NCBI GenBank assembly: GCA_009761415.1
Contig: QUOL01000014.1
Span: 930,001 to 994,000 of the forward strand
Source of the DNA: Sarcomyxa edulis
Lineage: Eukaryota > Basidiomycota > Agaricomycetes > Agaricales > Mycenaceae
DNA length: 64,000 nucleotides
Direction of reading: 5' to 3'
The notes under the pieces are model-generated. The model did no database searches, had not been told where the DNA came from, and saw nothing but the letters and a program-made list of their open reading frames with translations. Shown piece after piece: positions 43,938 to 56,490 of this stretch. The stretch's first letter is position 1; every line of letters starts with the position of its first letter. Made by a program: the position numbers and the translations under genes.

Positions 43938-44861
43938 ATGTACATCGCAGGTCTCAACCTCCAACTCCACAAGTTTCCCATAGGACATAACAAAGGCATG
44001 GAGGTAAATGCATCACTATAACATGCATCTAATATCCTCTGATCTTATGGGTCTGTGGCAGGGAATCGTTCTTCTCAGTCTCTTTGGAACCTTGGTTCGA
44101 ACTTTGCGTATGCAAGCTACTACAATCGTGAAAGCCAACAAGGAAGGAGGCGCTATCAGGACCCTTCCAAACACACTCACCGGCTTACTTGTCACCCCAA
44201 TTCACGCCCTCGGGATGGCCTTGCCACCGCTCGTCTACTTCCTCAGCGTTGCCGCCAATGGATTCGAACAACCCCAATGGATGGAGCCCCTCAACTTTCC
44301 AATGGAAGCTGACTTGGCCGTCGGTGTTGGCGGAAAGGCGGCTCTTAGGACGCTTGCGAGTGTTGCTTTCTTCGCCACAACCGGACTTATGGACACTATC
44401 ATGAAGCACTTGGACACCCAGTTTCATTATATCGGAGTTGAGCATATGTATTGGATCTCTTGTAGAACCAATAACTGACTGCAACTGCTTAGGTCCGCGA
44501 GAAGCCCAAGGTCGTCAGCACTGGTCCTTACGCCTATGTGCGCCATCCATTGTACAGGTAAGTATGGGAAGTTCAGACTATCTCTTATACCTATTGACCC
44601 GTTATACAGTCTCGCCTTGGCTCATCAACTCCTCCTGTCTGTCTGCTTCTGGTCATATGCTCCCCTCATTTCCTGCGCAATAGTCGGAGCTGCGTTTGCT
44701 TTCAAAATGCCAATCGAGGTGCGCAGGCCGAGCTTTCTCCTCTGGCAGATGCTAATATTGTCTCATAGGAACAACTTCTAGAGAACGACGCCAACATCGG
44801 ACCGGCATACACTGACTACAAGAAACGCGTCCCCGCTCGTATCGTTCCATACATCTGGTGA
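43938..44861 (+). CDS. Isoprenylcysteine carboxyl methyltransferase-like membrane protein
   Basis: Start ATG 43938 (MYIAGLNLQLHKFPIGHNKG), a first intron at 44004-44061, about five exons, stop TGA 44859-44861. Several hydrophobic segments precede the C-terminal catalytic part VREKPKVVSTGPYAYVRHPL, then YSLALAHQLLLSVCFW, FAFKMPIEEQLLEND and YKKRVPARIVPYIW. The GPY-x-YVRHPxYS and IEEQLL motifs are the methyl-donor (SAM) binding hallmarks shared by ICMT and phospholipid methyltransferases. ICMT modifies farnesylated CAAX proteins in the ER membrane. The length is a little over 220 residues after splicing, near ICMT size, but an unrelated NnrU/PEMT-type enzyme cannot be ruled out. Confidence 0.8.
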
Positions 44862-45029
44862 TGAAAAATAGTGAGAAAGAAGTGTATCGAACCATATCCC
44901 ATGTAAATTATTCAAGAAACAGAAACGTGCACTGTCTTCTGTTCTTTCGATAGCGACGACGACGGTTTTTGGGTAGTTGTAGCATCAAAACGAATTGGAT
45001 GTTACTATAGCGAGGATACAAATATAAAA

Positions 45030-46360
45030 TTAGAAGATGGGTATAAAGTCCTGGATTCTATCCTTTGCATCCTGAGCAATGCACTCCGCAATCCACGTTA
45101 GATTCCGGATCTCCTGTTCCTTCAACTTCATATAACTATAGAACACACCATACTGGAACTGCTGCAGGAACGCCAGTTTGTTGAGGTGCACCTCCGTATT
45201 GAAGAAACGATCTTCAAGTTGTGACGCCGTGCTAATATCCTCCCCATTTCCGTTCCCGTTCCCGTTCCCGTTTTGAGAAGAGGACGAACCATCGAAGAAT
45301 GTTCGGTATTCAGACACACTTTCGCAGATCTGTCGAACTTGATCAATTTCGTCTGCTTTGGCCAGTTGATTGTTGCCTTCGGGGAAGAGTCTGCCGATAG
45401 CTGGGAAGAGCTTTGCGCGTTGTTCTTTGCTGAGCTCTGTTCCAAAAGAATTGATAGTGATGTTGACGGTACGGCGGTCGGCTTCGAATGACAGGATACG
45501 GTGCATGACGTCGGATGTGGGTGAGCCGAGTGTCGTACAGTAATGGTAGAAATCTTCCAGGTATGCTTTATAAACGGTGTTTCGGATGATCTCGATATTG
45601 AGGTCGTCGAGATCCGATGCCGCTAGACAGTCTCGGAAGTATGGAGCTACAGTCGAAGTGAGAAGAAGAATATGGAGTTCGTGGTGCAGATACGCACCGA
45701 GCGGTGTCTCGACCAGTACACTTTGATATAGCTCCTCGACATTCGTAGCAACACATAGCGCAGGCATCGTATCGAACACCCCGAGCGGGTGACAACGCTC
45801 CAGGAGTTCGTGTGTATCTCTTTCGTGCAATGTTCCAGTGATCAGGAGTACCACATTGTCGATCATATACGCGTACCTGTGGGGGTTGTCCTTAGTAGTC
45901 AGAAACGAAAGTACGCGTACCCTGTCAGAACGGCAATAATATAACAAACGTGATGTAGTCCAAGAACTTGCTTAATGGTTCGACGGCATTGCTCCGTAGG
46001 TAGTTAAATTGGTCGACTAAAATTTGAGTCGCCTTGTCGGCGATGGTAGCAGTCGAAATAGGTAATGGCTCGTTGGCGAGGAAATTGCCATAGTCCGTTG
46101 CAGACAGCTGCGTTCGGAAGTCTAGGAGTGCCGTCTGGGATCAAAATCTATACCATACTATGAAAATTGGACTGAGACCGGACCTTCTAACGATTCACAC
46201 TGAGTGAGGTTGGCGTAATGGCTTTGAGTGAGGATGCCAGCTTTGTACCCTCGAACGATTGCCTCCAGATAACCGCTGTCAACCTGAGAATGTTATATGG
46301 GTGAATCAAACAGAAGGATAAGCCTATGCTGAACTTACGTTGAAGAAAAGAGCCTCCATT
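45030..46360 (-). CDS. VMA6: V-type proton ATPase subunit d (Vma6)
   Basis: Start ATG 46360 (MEALFFNV), stop TAA 45030-45032, about six exons. Spliced segments match subunit d (AC39 family): [127 protein letters not shown] and a C-terminal [20 protein letters not shown]...IPIF. Subunit d links the central stalk to the proteolipid ring in the membrane sector of the vacuolar pump. An Asn-Gly repeat (GNGNGNGNGNG) sits in a loop before [14 protein letters not shown]; it comes from a hexanucleotide DNA repeat near 45245-45270. Confidence 0.95.
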
Positions 46361-46471
46361 GTATGTGTAGAGTCACGGTCGACGGTCAAGGAGGAGCAAC
46401 GGCCAACGCCCACTGGTGGTCTAATAGAAATATTCCCACGCTTCTGTCCCCTGACTTGAAGCGCGTTGGGA

Positions 46472-46496
46472 ACGCGTCAACTTTCTCAGTACGCGT
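46472..46496 (-). promoter_or_regulatory. Two ACGCGT boxes upstream of VMA6
   Basis: ACGCGT at 46472-46477 and 46491-46496, about 115-135 bp before the VMA6 ATG at 46360. Same paired arrangement as in the SEN1/translin and FunK1 upstream regions. Function is inferred. Confidence 0.4.
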
Positions 46497-46711
46497 TTCT
46501 GTATTGTATCGGACTTCCGACCTATACATCTTACTAGCTCTACATGATACGGACTAATTTCGTCTCAGTTGCAAGCGTAGTCAGTACTACAAGCCCCAGA
46601 AGTCGCCCATACAAAAGTCAGTGTGGCCACCTTCGTTTCGATCGATTGACAACTCAAATGCGTGCCGAAATATACACATAGGCTGTCTCCCTGAAATATT
46701 GTAAGACGACG

Positions 46712-48192
46712 TTACTTGTAACATCTCACGACGATGAAATGACGGGCAAGAAAGATACACGTTCCACCGTAAGCAGAAAGAGTCACACACATCTCTTCAG
46801 GACCGCCGATTTCGACCTCATGAACTTCACCTCTACAACATAGGTATATTGCATAAGCGTCGCAGACACAATGCCGGCTCATGCGGACTTGATGTAAGGG
46901 GAAAGGACATAGAATACTTGCAAAGCGGAGAATTACAGTAATTACAGGCGTATAGCCATACGAGGTATATGCCTTCACGGAGGGGTGATTCGTGGGCTGA
47001 CAATGTGATTTCGGTGAGTCCCATAGGCACGCCCGAAAGATGGCTAACATCGAATCCGAGAGGGGAGACATCTTCGATCATGACTTCGTGACCTGGTTCC
47101 GATGCGTCTACTGGAGACCAGTACGCTGCAAACGAATCCACGTTCCAGACAAACAGACATGCCTTCGTCCGTGTGACATCTGGAGAGGCCATGAGTACAT
47201 AGCCGGGGACGAGAGCAATGGCATATGCATCATTTGGCTGGTGGATAAATATATCAGGATTTTTTATGCTGGTGCCTAAGTAGAATATACGCACAATGGT
47301 CACTCGTAGAGATGTGTTCAACAAAAAATATGATCTTGTTCTCCAGTTGAAGAGAAGAACATGCTCGCGTCGCATGCATACAATGGCTAAATCCCCACAT
47401 ATTTTAGAGTATCGGAAGCCTCCGAATGGGGACTTGATTGTATACTGACAAAGAAGACGAGACCTTCCAAGTAGGAAATCCAAGCGGACGATTTCAACAA
47501 ATCTAATCAGAGACGGTGTGAGTGCATACTATGAGCATTTGTTATTTGACTTGAACATGGGCTTACTCACTTCGTAGAGGGAGCGTCAGTAGGGACAGTG
47601 CGTTGGCACAAAACAATAACCGCAGCTTGGCCACCGTCAACAACCTCTGCAGCGAACTCCAGAACTTCTGCCTCTCGGTGACTGTGATATCTCCATACAA
47701 GCGCATCTTCGGCTACGTTCCAGCATTCAAAAGTCAAGCGGCGTTTGAAGAGGATCCATCTTCCCCCCGGAAGCAACTTCACTTCAATCTCTGAACTTGT
47801 ATGCAAGGTCTCGTGGATATCACAAGGAGGATGTATGATACCCTGATGAGCAATGATAGGCTTAGAATGTTGCGACCAGGTCTTGGGACCGTGTACAGTT
47901 CGTTTCGCCAGATCGATGGACTCTGAGACTGAGAGGCTCTGTAGATTTTGTCCTGGAGGTAGATCAAGAAAGATGCGAGCGTCGAGATCCTGCATCAGAG
48001 CCAGCCAAACGTGCTTGGTGAAGGCAAGAGAATGCAATTTTCTGCACGTCTTTTCGTAGAGCAATGTCAAGGTCATCGATCCCTCAGGTCATCGAGAGAG
48101 CAACTCGCCTGACTCAAAGAAAGAGCCCCAGTGATACCGCAGAAACACAATATGTGCAATAAAACATCCTCCAGAAGATCCGTAAATGGATT
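46712..48192 (-). CDS. F-box protein of the agaricomycete propeller-like type, 5' end uncertain
   Basis: The F-box exon reads NPFTDLLEDVLLHILCFCGI and TGALSLSQ (48192-48109). It joins TCRKLHSLAFTKHVWLALMQ through an intron (48050-48108) that starts with GC, not GT. Later exons give DLPPGQNLQSLSVSESIDLA, KFVEIVRLDFL and KICGDLAIVCMRREHVLLFN, with beta-strand-like periodicity, then KGEVHEVEIGGPEEMCVTLS and HFIVVRCYK with stop at 46712; a 39-nt possible last intron could extend it to 46565. Upstream of 48192 the frame stays open to about 48340 and looks protein-like (YIEFSESTSVIVEVGEQVFV, ADLAT), but no ATG is found. It is likely an SCF substrate adaptor. Upstream is the MFS transporter, divergent. 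Confidence 0.7.
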
Positions 48193-48592
48193 CTTGGTTT
48201 GAGTCAGTCGATGGACATTGGAGACATGATGAGAGCGCTGAAGATCGTGTAGTGATCGGACGACAAAGACTTGTTCTCCTACTTCGACAATAACAGATGT
48301 CGACTCGGAGAACTCTATGTAAGCTGTCTATTGCGTTGCGCGAGAAGATCTCATATTCTCAAGGAACTACGTACTTACAGCTAGGTCAGCAGCTACAGGA
48401 TGATACCAATAGTGTGTCTGGTGTATAGCTGGCGCCGGTAGAAGGCTGAGTGCTACTACGTTTGGCACACGCTATCCACGCTGTCTTGATTTCCATCATT
48501 GCGCAATAAGCTTATTAGGTGGCGAAACAAGCGTTTATAAGTACACTGTATGTATCTCGTATGCAATTCCGCTTGGATTCCTCTGATCTTCC

Positions 48593-50926
48593 ATGTCGTT
48601 GTCAGAGAAGCAGGCAGACGCGTCTTCAACCATCGAGCCCGCTGATTTTGACACCAAGGAAGACCGTAAACTCCTCTGGAAAGTAGACGTTCGGTATGAC
48701 CTGTATCCTTTCTTTGGCACTGCGCGAAACTCAATCTTTTCAGCTTGATTCCGATTTTGACACTCTTGTATCTTTTGAGCTTCTTGGATAGGTAAGCTCG
48801 TCCTCCCTTGTGACTGGATTGTCCCATTTATTTATCAATATCCTCAAGGACTAACGTCGGAAACGCGAGGTAAGTAGGGTTTCAAGATGTTGCCTTCATC
48901 ACATTCAAGAGTAGCACCATTAGGATCGTTGGTCTAGCTAGCGTAAGTTACCTCGCATTCGAAGACTAAGATCATACTACAATTTTGAATTGACGAACAG
49001 GACCTAAACGTTTCACCCCCAGAATATAACACCGCCCTCGCGTTATATTTTGTTGCCTATGTGATATTCGAAGTTCCCGCAAATGTGAGTGGCATACATC
49101 TAAACACACACTCTCACCCATCTCATACTCTGTAGATCATGTGAGTGTTCCCACCGATTGACCACGCACCTACAAGACCTGATAAACGTCGCAGATTGAA
49201 GCGTTTCGATCCCCAATTATGGTTGCCCACTTTAACTCTAGTATGGGGAATCGTGAGCATCTGCCAAGGCCTCGTAACAAATCAAGCAGGACTCCTTGGC
49301 ATACGGTTCCTACTCGGTGTGACAGAAGCAGGCCTGTTTCCAGGCGTGATCTATTTGTTTTCTGTATATTACCGCAGGTCATTGCGTGTCTTTTACTAAC
49401 GGGTTCCTTCATCGCTGAACGCGTCTTGTAGGCACGAGCGCAGCTGGCGAGTGGCGATATTCTTCGGAGGAGCTGCTTTGGCCGGTGCCTTTGGCGGTAT
49501 GAATACATGTCCTTAAACAGATTTTGGACAAAGCCTCGACTTATTTGGGTCTTCCAGGTATATTGGCCTTCGCGATAGAAAAAATGAACGGTGTAGGAGG
49601 TCGCAAAGGCTGGCAATGGTAATTGAGGATGTCACACTCATCATTCGCCTCACTGACATTAACGTTAATTCAGGATCTTCATCCTTGAGGGTATTCTGAC
49701 AGTCGCGATATCTCTGCTAGCTTATTTCATTGTCCCGACATGGTCCTACAAAGCCAAATTTGTATGTCCAGTTCGTTTCAGTATGCCCTTCGCGTTACTC
49801 ATTTCACTGTATCAGCTTACGGAATCAGAACGCGCCAGACTAATTGCACGACTCCAAGCAGATTCCGATGCGGCTGATCGGGAAAAGTTCGATTGGTTCT
49901 TCGTACGCCAAGCCTTGACAGACCACCTCGTATGGGCTTATGCTCTCCTCTTCCACGGCTTTGCCTTTGTACTATATTCTCTCAGTCTTTTCCTGGTGCG
50001 TACATGTCGTATAGAGAAGGTCACTGTGATTTGGACCGTCTCCGTTCTTTTTGATCTAGCCGACCATCATTGCAGGGCTTGGATTCCAAAGTTGGCAAGC
50101 GCAGTTGTATGTGTTATATGCTTTTTTGACATTGCCACTGGACTTTACACGGTTGATTCAGGATGTCAGTGCCTCCTAATGCTTTAGCTGCTTTGTCGAT
50201 ATGGGGCACCGTCTGGTTATCTGCTCGCTACAAAGTTCGGGCTCCCTTCATCATAGGCTCTGCTGTAATCGCTATCATGGGTGCTTACACACTTCCTCTC
50301 TGTGCTCTGATTTACGCTGAATGTATTGCAGGCTATATCATCCTAGTCACAACCAAGACTGGTCAGTCATCGTTACTCCTCATTCATACAAATATATTCA
50401 TCCTTGTCATAGCTGGCGCCCAATACACTGGAGTACATTTTGCTGCCGCGGGGGTTTACACTGGAAATGCACTTCTTTTGAGGCAAGCCCTTTTCTGTAC
50501 TCTGACGGTTCGTATTCGTTTAATGCTGGACACAGTTGGCCTGGAGAAAACGTGTCTGGCCAAACAAAACGGGCAGTCGCCGTCGCAATGCAGATCACCA
50601 TAGGTCAGTCTCTTAGAGTGTTGATGATCGTGCATATCTCAATCGAGAATCCTCACATCCGTCTAGGGGACATCGGCGCTATCGCTGGAGTTCTGATCTA
50701 CAGGCCGAATTTTGCTGGTCATCGCTATCGCAAGCCACACATCATAGCTATAGGCTACCTGACGTTTGCCATTGTCGTCGCTGCTTATCTTCAGATCTGG
50801 ATGTCCCGAGAAAACCAGAGACGCGATCGTCTACTTCGTGAAGGTAAGGAAGAAGCCACAGTTATAGAGGAAGGCGATAGGCACAGACTTGGAGACCGCG
50901 ATATCCATTATAGATATCAGGTTTAA
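48593..50926 (+). CDS. MFS transporter, anion:cation symporter (Dal5/allantoate-like) family
   Basis: Start ATG 48593 (MSLSEKQADASSTIEP), stop TAA 50924-50926, about fifteen short exons. About 12 membrane segments. Hallmarks are LIPILTLLYLLSFLDRTNVG, NARIVGLASDL, YFVAYVIFEVPANIM, TLTLVWGIVSICQGLVTNQA, GIRFLLGVTEAGLFPGVIYL, YYRRHERSWRVAIFFGGAAL, KGWQWIFILEGILTVAISLL and a basic C-terminal tail ending DIHYRYQV. This is the ACS subfamily that includes yeast Dal5p and Tna1p, which take up carboxylates, nicotinate or allantoate. Substrate unknown. The gene is divergent from the F-box gene. Confidence 0.92.
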
Positions 50927-51091
50927 GAGTTCGTAACTACTGGCAGACTATTAGGGTCCATCTCTGTAGAATATGTCCTGCGATGTAATGCGAAGGAAGA
51001 CTAGAACAATGCTATATGTACGTGATAACAAATTAAAGGAAGTGCATAGGAATATACTTGGAAGTCTGTGATGTTCGGGGGTCCATAACGT

Positions 51092-54000
51092 TCATACCCG
51101 GGTCGTCTTTCTTTTTTTTACTCGGCTATTATAGTCTTCGTCGTCATTATCTTCGAATTCATCATCCGCAATGTCGGGGCCATACATCTTCGTACGCTTG
51201 TCTGTATCCTCCTTACGGAAGATCCGTATCTGATGGGACAACGACTTGTGGAAATCGCTCTAATGAGAGTATAGCTATGATAAGTACACAGAACCGCACA
51301 GGAAGATAGACAATACTCACTTTGACGACACGGACTTTTGTGCCAGGCGCCACATCTTTCTCCACCCTCTTCTTCTTCTCTTTGTACTGTAGTTCGAAAG
51401 AAGTCAGCTCCAAAATACAAGTTAGACGAGAAATCACAAACCTTCCTCTGCTCATCTTTCAGCAGGATAGCCAAATGGTGGATCCATTTCTGCAGACTCG
51501 TTTCCTCCTTTCTCTTGCCCTTCATAGGAGTCAAGTAGTCCCACTCGTCATCCGCCGCGATTGCCTCGTCGTCGGAGTCGGGCACCACATAAGAGTTGAC
51601 AGTGGTTGCTGCCTGTCTACGAGGTCTCTTTTTACCACGAAGGGAAGATTCAGGTCCAGAGGTAGGTAAGTAACCAGCGTCCAATTCGGTTTTGACCTTC
51701 ACTTTTGGACTACTTCCGTAGTGCTTAGGAACTGCATAGTCAGCCTCGGTGAAGTAAAACGCAGCTCCCAAGGAGATGTCATTGTAGAGATAGCTGAAAC
51801 GATATATATGAGTGACGAGTCAATATGCTAGCACAGATATTACTCACAAAGGCTAATTGGAGTCAGATATATAGAAATTAGCAAAAGAAAGCAAGAAAGC
51901 TGTATACACGAGACTCACAGGTGATTTACCCAGACGTGCCAAGAGTTTGAAATGTTTCAAAGTGATTGGGACATGCAGATGGAGAGGGTTGTCGTTGTAG
52001 GGCAGATAATGATGAAAGGTCTGTTGAAATGTGAGTGTTGATCGAAATACCTATGTCTATTTGATTACCTACCGACGTATTATCATTGATGACAGCATGC
52101 GTCATGAAGATAGCAGTGATAGGACTCCTAGTTCCATATTGAGATTTTATGAATCGACCGACTTCCATGGAGTCTATCGTGGCATTGTCAATCGGGGCTC
52201 GATCCAAGGCAGACGCAACACTCACCAGAAGGATACTCCAGTTTGCCTTGTGCCTCTGCATAACCGGCATACCAATGAATCCTTCGTCTTCTACTTCTAT
52301 AACCAGAAGGCATCGATTCATCTTCCCGAATTCTCGAGGTCAATGTATCTTGAGTGATTACGCCCTACACGCACGTCACATGATTAGTATAGTTGACAAG
52401 AGAAATGGATAGAATTAAGGCGCGTACAAGTTCAGATAAGTCTTCCACGTTCCTAGACTCATCTTCCTGGACATCTACCTCGTCCTCCAAGCCGTCGGCT
52501 CCATCTTCATCATGAGCCTCGACTCCTGGTTCGGCATCGTTATGATCGTCCTCTCCTGGAGCTGGCACGCGATCGAACCCTTTGCGAATATAATCCCTCG
52601 AGAGTTTAGCTTGAAAAGCCTTGCATGCTTTCTCCCTCTCCTCCTCAGTCCCTTCACCTTCTTCCCATGATGGCACATCTTCGACTTCAATCTGATGCTT
52701 CGACAACGTCGCATTGGCTATTGCCCTGTGCAAATGAAGAAATTGCTCAAACATCCGCTTCAACATCTTGCCCTACACAGAGGAAACATCCAAGTTCAGC
52801 TTCGGAAGCAATTCGATATCATAAACTGCCTACCTTACAGCCCACCTCCAAACATCTCTCCGCTACCTCCGTAATAAACTCCTTCATATGCGCCCCCATA
52901 TCGAGACCACGAGGGCTCTTCACCCAATCCAATATCGGGGAGTATTTATCCACGAATGGGTTTGTGAGCACATTGAAGATATCCTTCCGAGTTGGCTTCA
53001 ATGATAACTGTTCCAACAAGGCATTAATGTCTGCAGGCGTAACCGCTACAGTTTGATTAAGGGTTAAAAATTGTGTATGTTGATATGGAGGGGTGGCAGA
53101 AGCCGCGAGAAAGACGACTGTGATCATAACTTGACGGATAGTTGGGTTGATATGAAGGGCTGGGAAATCGAGCCAGAGTCGGCGGAGGTTCGCAGTTACA
53201 GCAGACGTCGTTATAGACCGAGTTTTCGAAAATAGCTGCCATAAATAGATCGATGTGAGTATATGAATGTGTAGAAAGGGCTATAACCATTCACCTTGAT
53301 CAAATCTTCCACTAATGACCTATTCACATACAGGCCATTCATCAGTTGTTATTCGTATTGGAACGATAAAGACGAAGGCGATGACGCACGAAAGTTCAAA
53401 CCGTAACTCTCCATTCTTGTCAAGCTTCTTCAATGCTGCATATGCCGTATCATTCGTCGTGGCTTCCATGCATATCTCTGCAGCCACAGTACGACTAAGA
53501 AACATCCTACACGCAAATAAAAATGTCAAGATTTTTGTCAGTCCTTTGAGTAACGCGCATGAAAGCTTACGTAGAATCAAGACGGCAAAGCTCTCTGACA
53601 TTAGTGATGATGTCGTCCGCGTGGGTGGTTTCGCTCCCTGCTGGGGCGGGAACCGGTCGTTCAAACATTTTACGGAAGACAAAGTCTCGATACTGTCAAA
53701 GAGAAAGACGTTTGAATATCGGACAACATGAAAAGAAGGAGCAGAGGGAGTCTTACTTTGTTATCCATGACGAAACCATTTGCTACAGCGAGGGGGAGGA
53801 GTCGGGGTTCGACCGCAAGTGCAAGGGGAAACTGGGCCATGATAGGGTCCTAATACGAGATACGCGAATTAGAACAGACGGACTAGTGTTACATGGCGTG
53901 TATGAGTTATACCTTATTGGAGAACGGTAGGAACTATACGACGATACATTAGCCGTGGTGTCCATCGAACCTGCAGAGGAGACTCGCCTTATATTTCTCC

Positions 54001-54624
54001 AAAATGACCTTAATTTCCTCCCACCCAACTCTCCTAGACTCGGGGGGCAATCGACTACCCTTTAAGAATGTCTGAAACAAAGTCCCATCGTCCTCCCCTT
54101 TACCTAGCGGGATATCAGAGCCATATGTATCCGCGGCCAGTTTAAGGAAGTACGCAAAGGTAGGGAAGTCCAAAGACCGAACCCAAGTGGTCTTGATGAA
54201 GTGCACATGAGACGGCGTACGGAAGTAATGATGAATGGCGACTTGAACAATATAACGAGAGAGGTGGGCCCCACTTGTCAGGAGAATCTGTGAGAGTCGG
54301 TTAGCATCAACGATTATTGGGTGAGAAAGATCGTCTTGAGCTACATACATCGAGCACTCTAGTGTCGACGAGTTTGCCCCGTCCAAGAGCTCCAAACATA
54401 GCTTCAATGGGACCGTAGCGAGTGAGGAAATATTGTGCGCGAACATAGGGATCTTTGGAAAAGGTGTGGAATCGTTTGGATACGAGAATGAGAGGGTTCG
54501 GATCATCAAGCTCGTAGAATATCAATTGGAGTATCTCATCTAATAGATAAAGGCGAAGCAGGGGGGTAAGTAGTGCGCTCTGTACCTAGGAGCCTCTAGG
54601 TTGCTCACCACAAAGACGCTCCAT
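51092..54624 (-). CDS. Long F-box-like protein of unknown function
   Basis: Start ATG 54624 in a 16-nt first exon that splices to DEILQLIFYELDDPNPLILV and SKRFHTFSKDPYVRAQYFLT, an F-box-like beginning (MERLC-DEILQLIFYEL). Many exons follow to a TGA stop at 51092-51094. Segments include RYGPIEAMFGALGRGKLVDT, LLTSGAHLSRYIVQVAIHHY, FKLLARLGKSP, MFLSRTVAAEICMEATTNDT, YAALKKLDKNGELRF, then LTNPFVDKYSPILDWVKSPR and MFEQFLHLHRAIANATLSKH. An acidic region follows, then a basic Lys-rich C-terminal part with DEWDYLTPMKGKRKEE. A very short exon (about 5 nt) is needed near 51850. I recognise no named domain after the F-box-like start. Splice sites are mostly clean, so the gene appears intact. Confidence 0.7.
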
Positions 54625-54939
54625 AGATGCGGGGGGTCTGTGAGATGGTTGGAGGTCGTATCTGTGGTCGTCGTCGTCGTGTGTCACAATGAGGGGGAGA
54701 ATGTCAAAGGTCGTGGTCGAAAGCAAGATGGAATGCCACGATCCCAGAGAAAGGCATCGGAGTTCGATTCAAAAGATTTGCTTCATTAGCCGGCGCGCGG
54801 GCGCGCTTTGCTATATGTTATATTCGGGCGACATCTCTCAGAGGAAATTCGGAGCAGTTTTTGTTACAGGAGCTGTGGTGTATCAAAGGTATATTTGTAG
54901 GAGGTATAGCGTCCCGGTTTATACAGTACATTCTTCCTA
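54625..54939. other. Intergenic region between two minus-strand genes
   Basis: About 315 bp. A gccggcgcgcgggcgcgc stretch near 54790-54806 is strikingly GC-rich. Otherwise nothing was recognised. Confidence 0.35.
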
Positions 54940-56302
54940 TCAAAACATCCCTTTAAGATATCCCTTCCACACATACCATGGTGACTTCCAATCTCGGATC
55001 CGTAACGACGGATGGAACGCGTCAAAGTTGACTTTCTCCAGGCGCATGAGGAACGAGGCTATCGGAACCTACGCCGTACCAGCGACATCAATATCAATAC
55101 AACATCAAACGCGTAGCAAAGGATAGGACATACCCCGGATAAAAACACCGGCATGACTTGCCTCGGAACCTTTCCTGTAGTATCATTCTCGCCCTTGAAC
55201 ATATCTCTTGCGGTGATGAGGTGATCATTCGCAATAGTCGCAAACTCGAATACCGCCTCTTCAAGCGCTTTCTTTGCCTTTGCCCTTTCGTTTACCGTCC
55301 CGGCTCCGTCTCGGATACCGACACCCCTAAGAACGTCCTCCCAGACAACCCCATGCTTCGCCGTCAGCTCCGCAGGGATAACCATCCGTCCTTTCGACGC
55401 GTGGAATGGGAGTGCACGAAGGAGGGTAGCAAGAGTGGTAGCAGTTCCGAGATGTGAAGCAGCATGTGAGAAAGTATCCAAGCTCCCGGCGGGGGACACG
55501 TGAGGATGTTGGTGAGGATGTGGCGCATGCGGGGGCTGCGGAGATGAAGATGATCGCGCTGGAGCCGGAGCAATAAGAGCAAGTAAGAGATATAGAGTCG
55601 TCGAGGCTGTCGATTCAGCATGAGCCGTAAGACTATCCATAGTGAGATGAGTGAATGAGTGGAGTTCAGCATCCTAGGAATCATTCATCCCTCTGGTAAA
55701 AGGACATCTGACAGTTTAATATTTAGTAGCAACTCACCCTAGCATCTATGATCCTCTTGAAATGATACATGGGCAGGTGTGTTTTGAGACCCGCTTCATA
55801 TAGGGCAAGCGCGATAGGGTGCCTCGGCGGTCTACCCTATGCGCGCAAATCAATGATGCACTATACAGGTTGGATCGTTTTTACGCACATCAGCGATACC
55901 TCGTAATGCATCTCTCCAGAATTGTAGCCTCATTTTCGCAATCATGGAGTTTGACACAGAGTCCTGGATCGCAGCTAGTTCCACCTATTGCAAAGAATTG
56001 AGAACACACGTTGGTCGATACAACGTATTGCGACGCACCGAAAACGCCTTGATAGCATAATAACTACGCTGCAATTCCTTGGGCCAAGCCTGGGCTACCA
56101 AATACGACTCATAATCATTCGTGCGTATATAATCGCGGCAAAAGATGCTTGGATCTGTCGCCCCCCAACCTTCGCCGTCCACAAATGGTGACAGTGGTTT
56201 TGCGGCAGCGAATGAACGGCTAGATATTTGGTTTAGTCGAGGACGAGAAAAGCTTCTTCGTGATAAAGTCGACAGTGATGTTTTTGGGATTATAGTACCC
56301 AT
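54940..56302 (-). CDS. NDUFAF6: NDUFAF6-like complex I assembly factor (squalene/phytoene-synthase fold)
   Basis: Start ATG 56302 (MGTIIPKTSLSTLSRRSFSR), an Arg/Ser-rich N-terminus lacking acids, a mitochondrial presequence. Spliced segments: DPSIFCRDYIRTNDYESYLV, AWPKELQRSYYAIKAFS, VELAAIQDSVSNSMIAKMRL, QFWRDALRGIADGRPPRHPI, ALYEAGLKTHLPMYHFKRII, DARDAEL, MDSLTAHAESTASTTLYLLL, HLGTATTLATLLRALPFHAS, KGRMVIPAEL, ANDHLITARDMFKG and IASFLMRLEKVNFDAFHPSL, ending SPWYVWKGYLKGMF (TGA 54940-54942). These match the NDUFAF6/SQS-PSY family. It has the isoprenoid-synthase fold, but NDUFAF6 proteins have lost synthase activity and help assemble respiratory complex I. It is divergent, 188 bp, from uL29m. 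Confidence 0.9.
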
Positions 56303-56490
56303 AACAGGGGTGTTTGCAAAGTAGTCCGTCGGTTGACAGTTGAGCTCGTCGATGCAGATGATGAGCTCCGTGGGTCGGTCAGTCGTGGGAAATTTGAAAA
56401 GCGGCGACTCGGCTGCACGCCTACCATCAACGTTAGCTCGTAGAGACTTGTAGCAGCAGCAGGCTCATCAAGAACCAAAATCCAGAAGCC
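56303..56490. promoter_or_regulatory. 188-bp divergent promoter shared by two mitochondrial-protein genes
   Basis: NDUFAF6 (minus) and uL29m (plus) start on either side, both with mitochondrial leaders, so co-regulation is plausible (inference). No TATA or ACGCGT box was seen. Confidence 0.45.
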
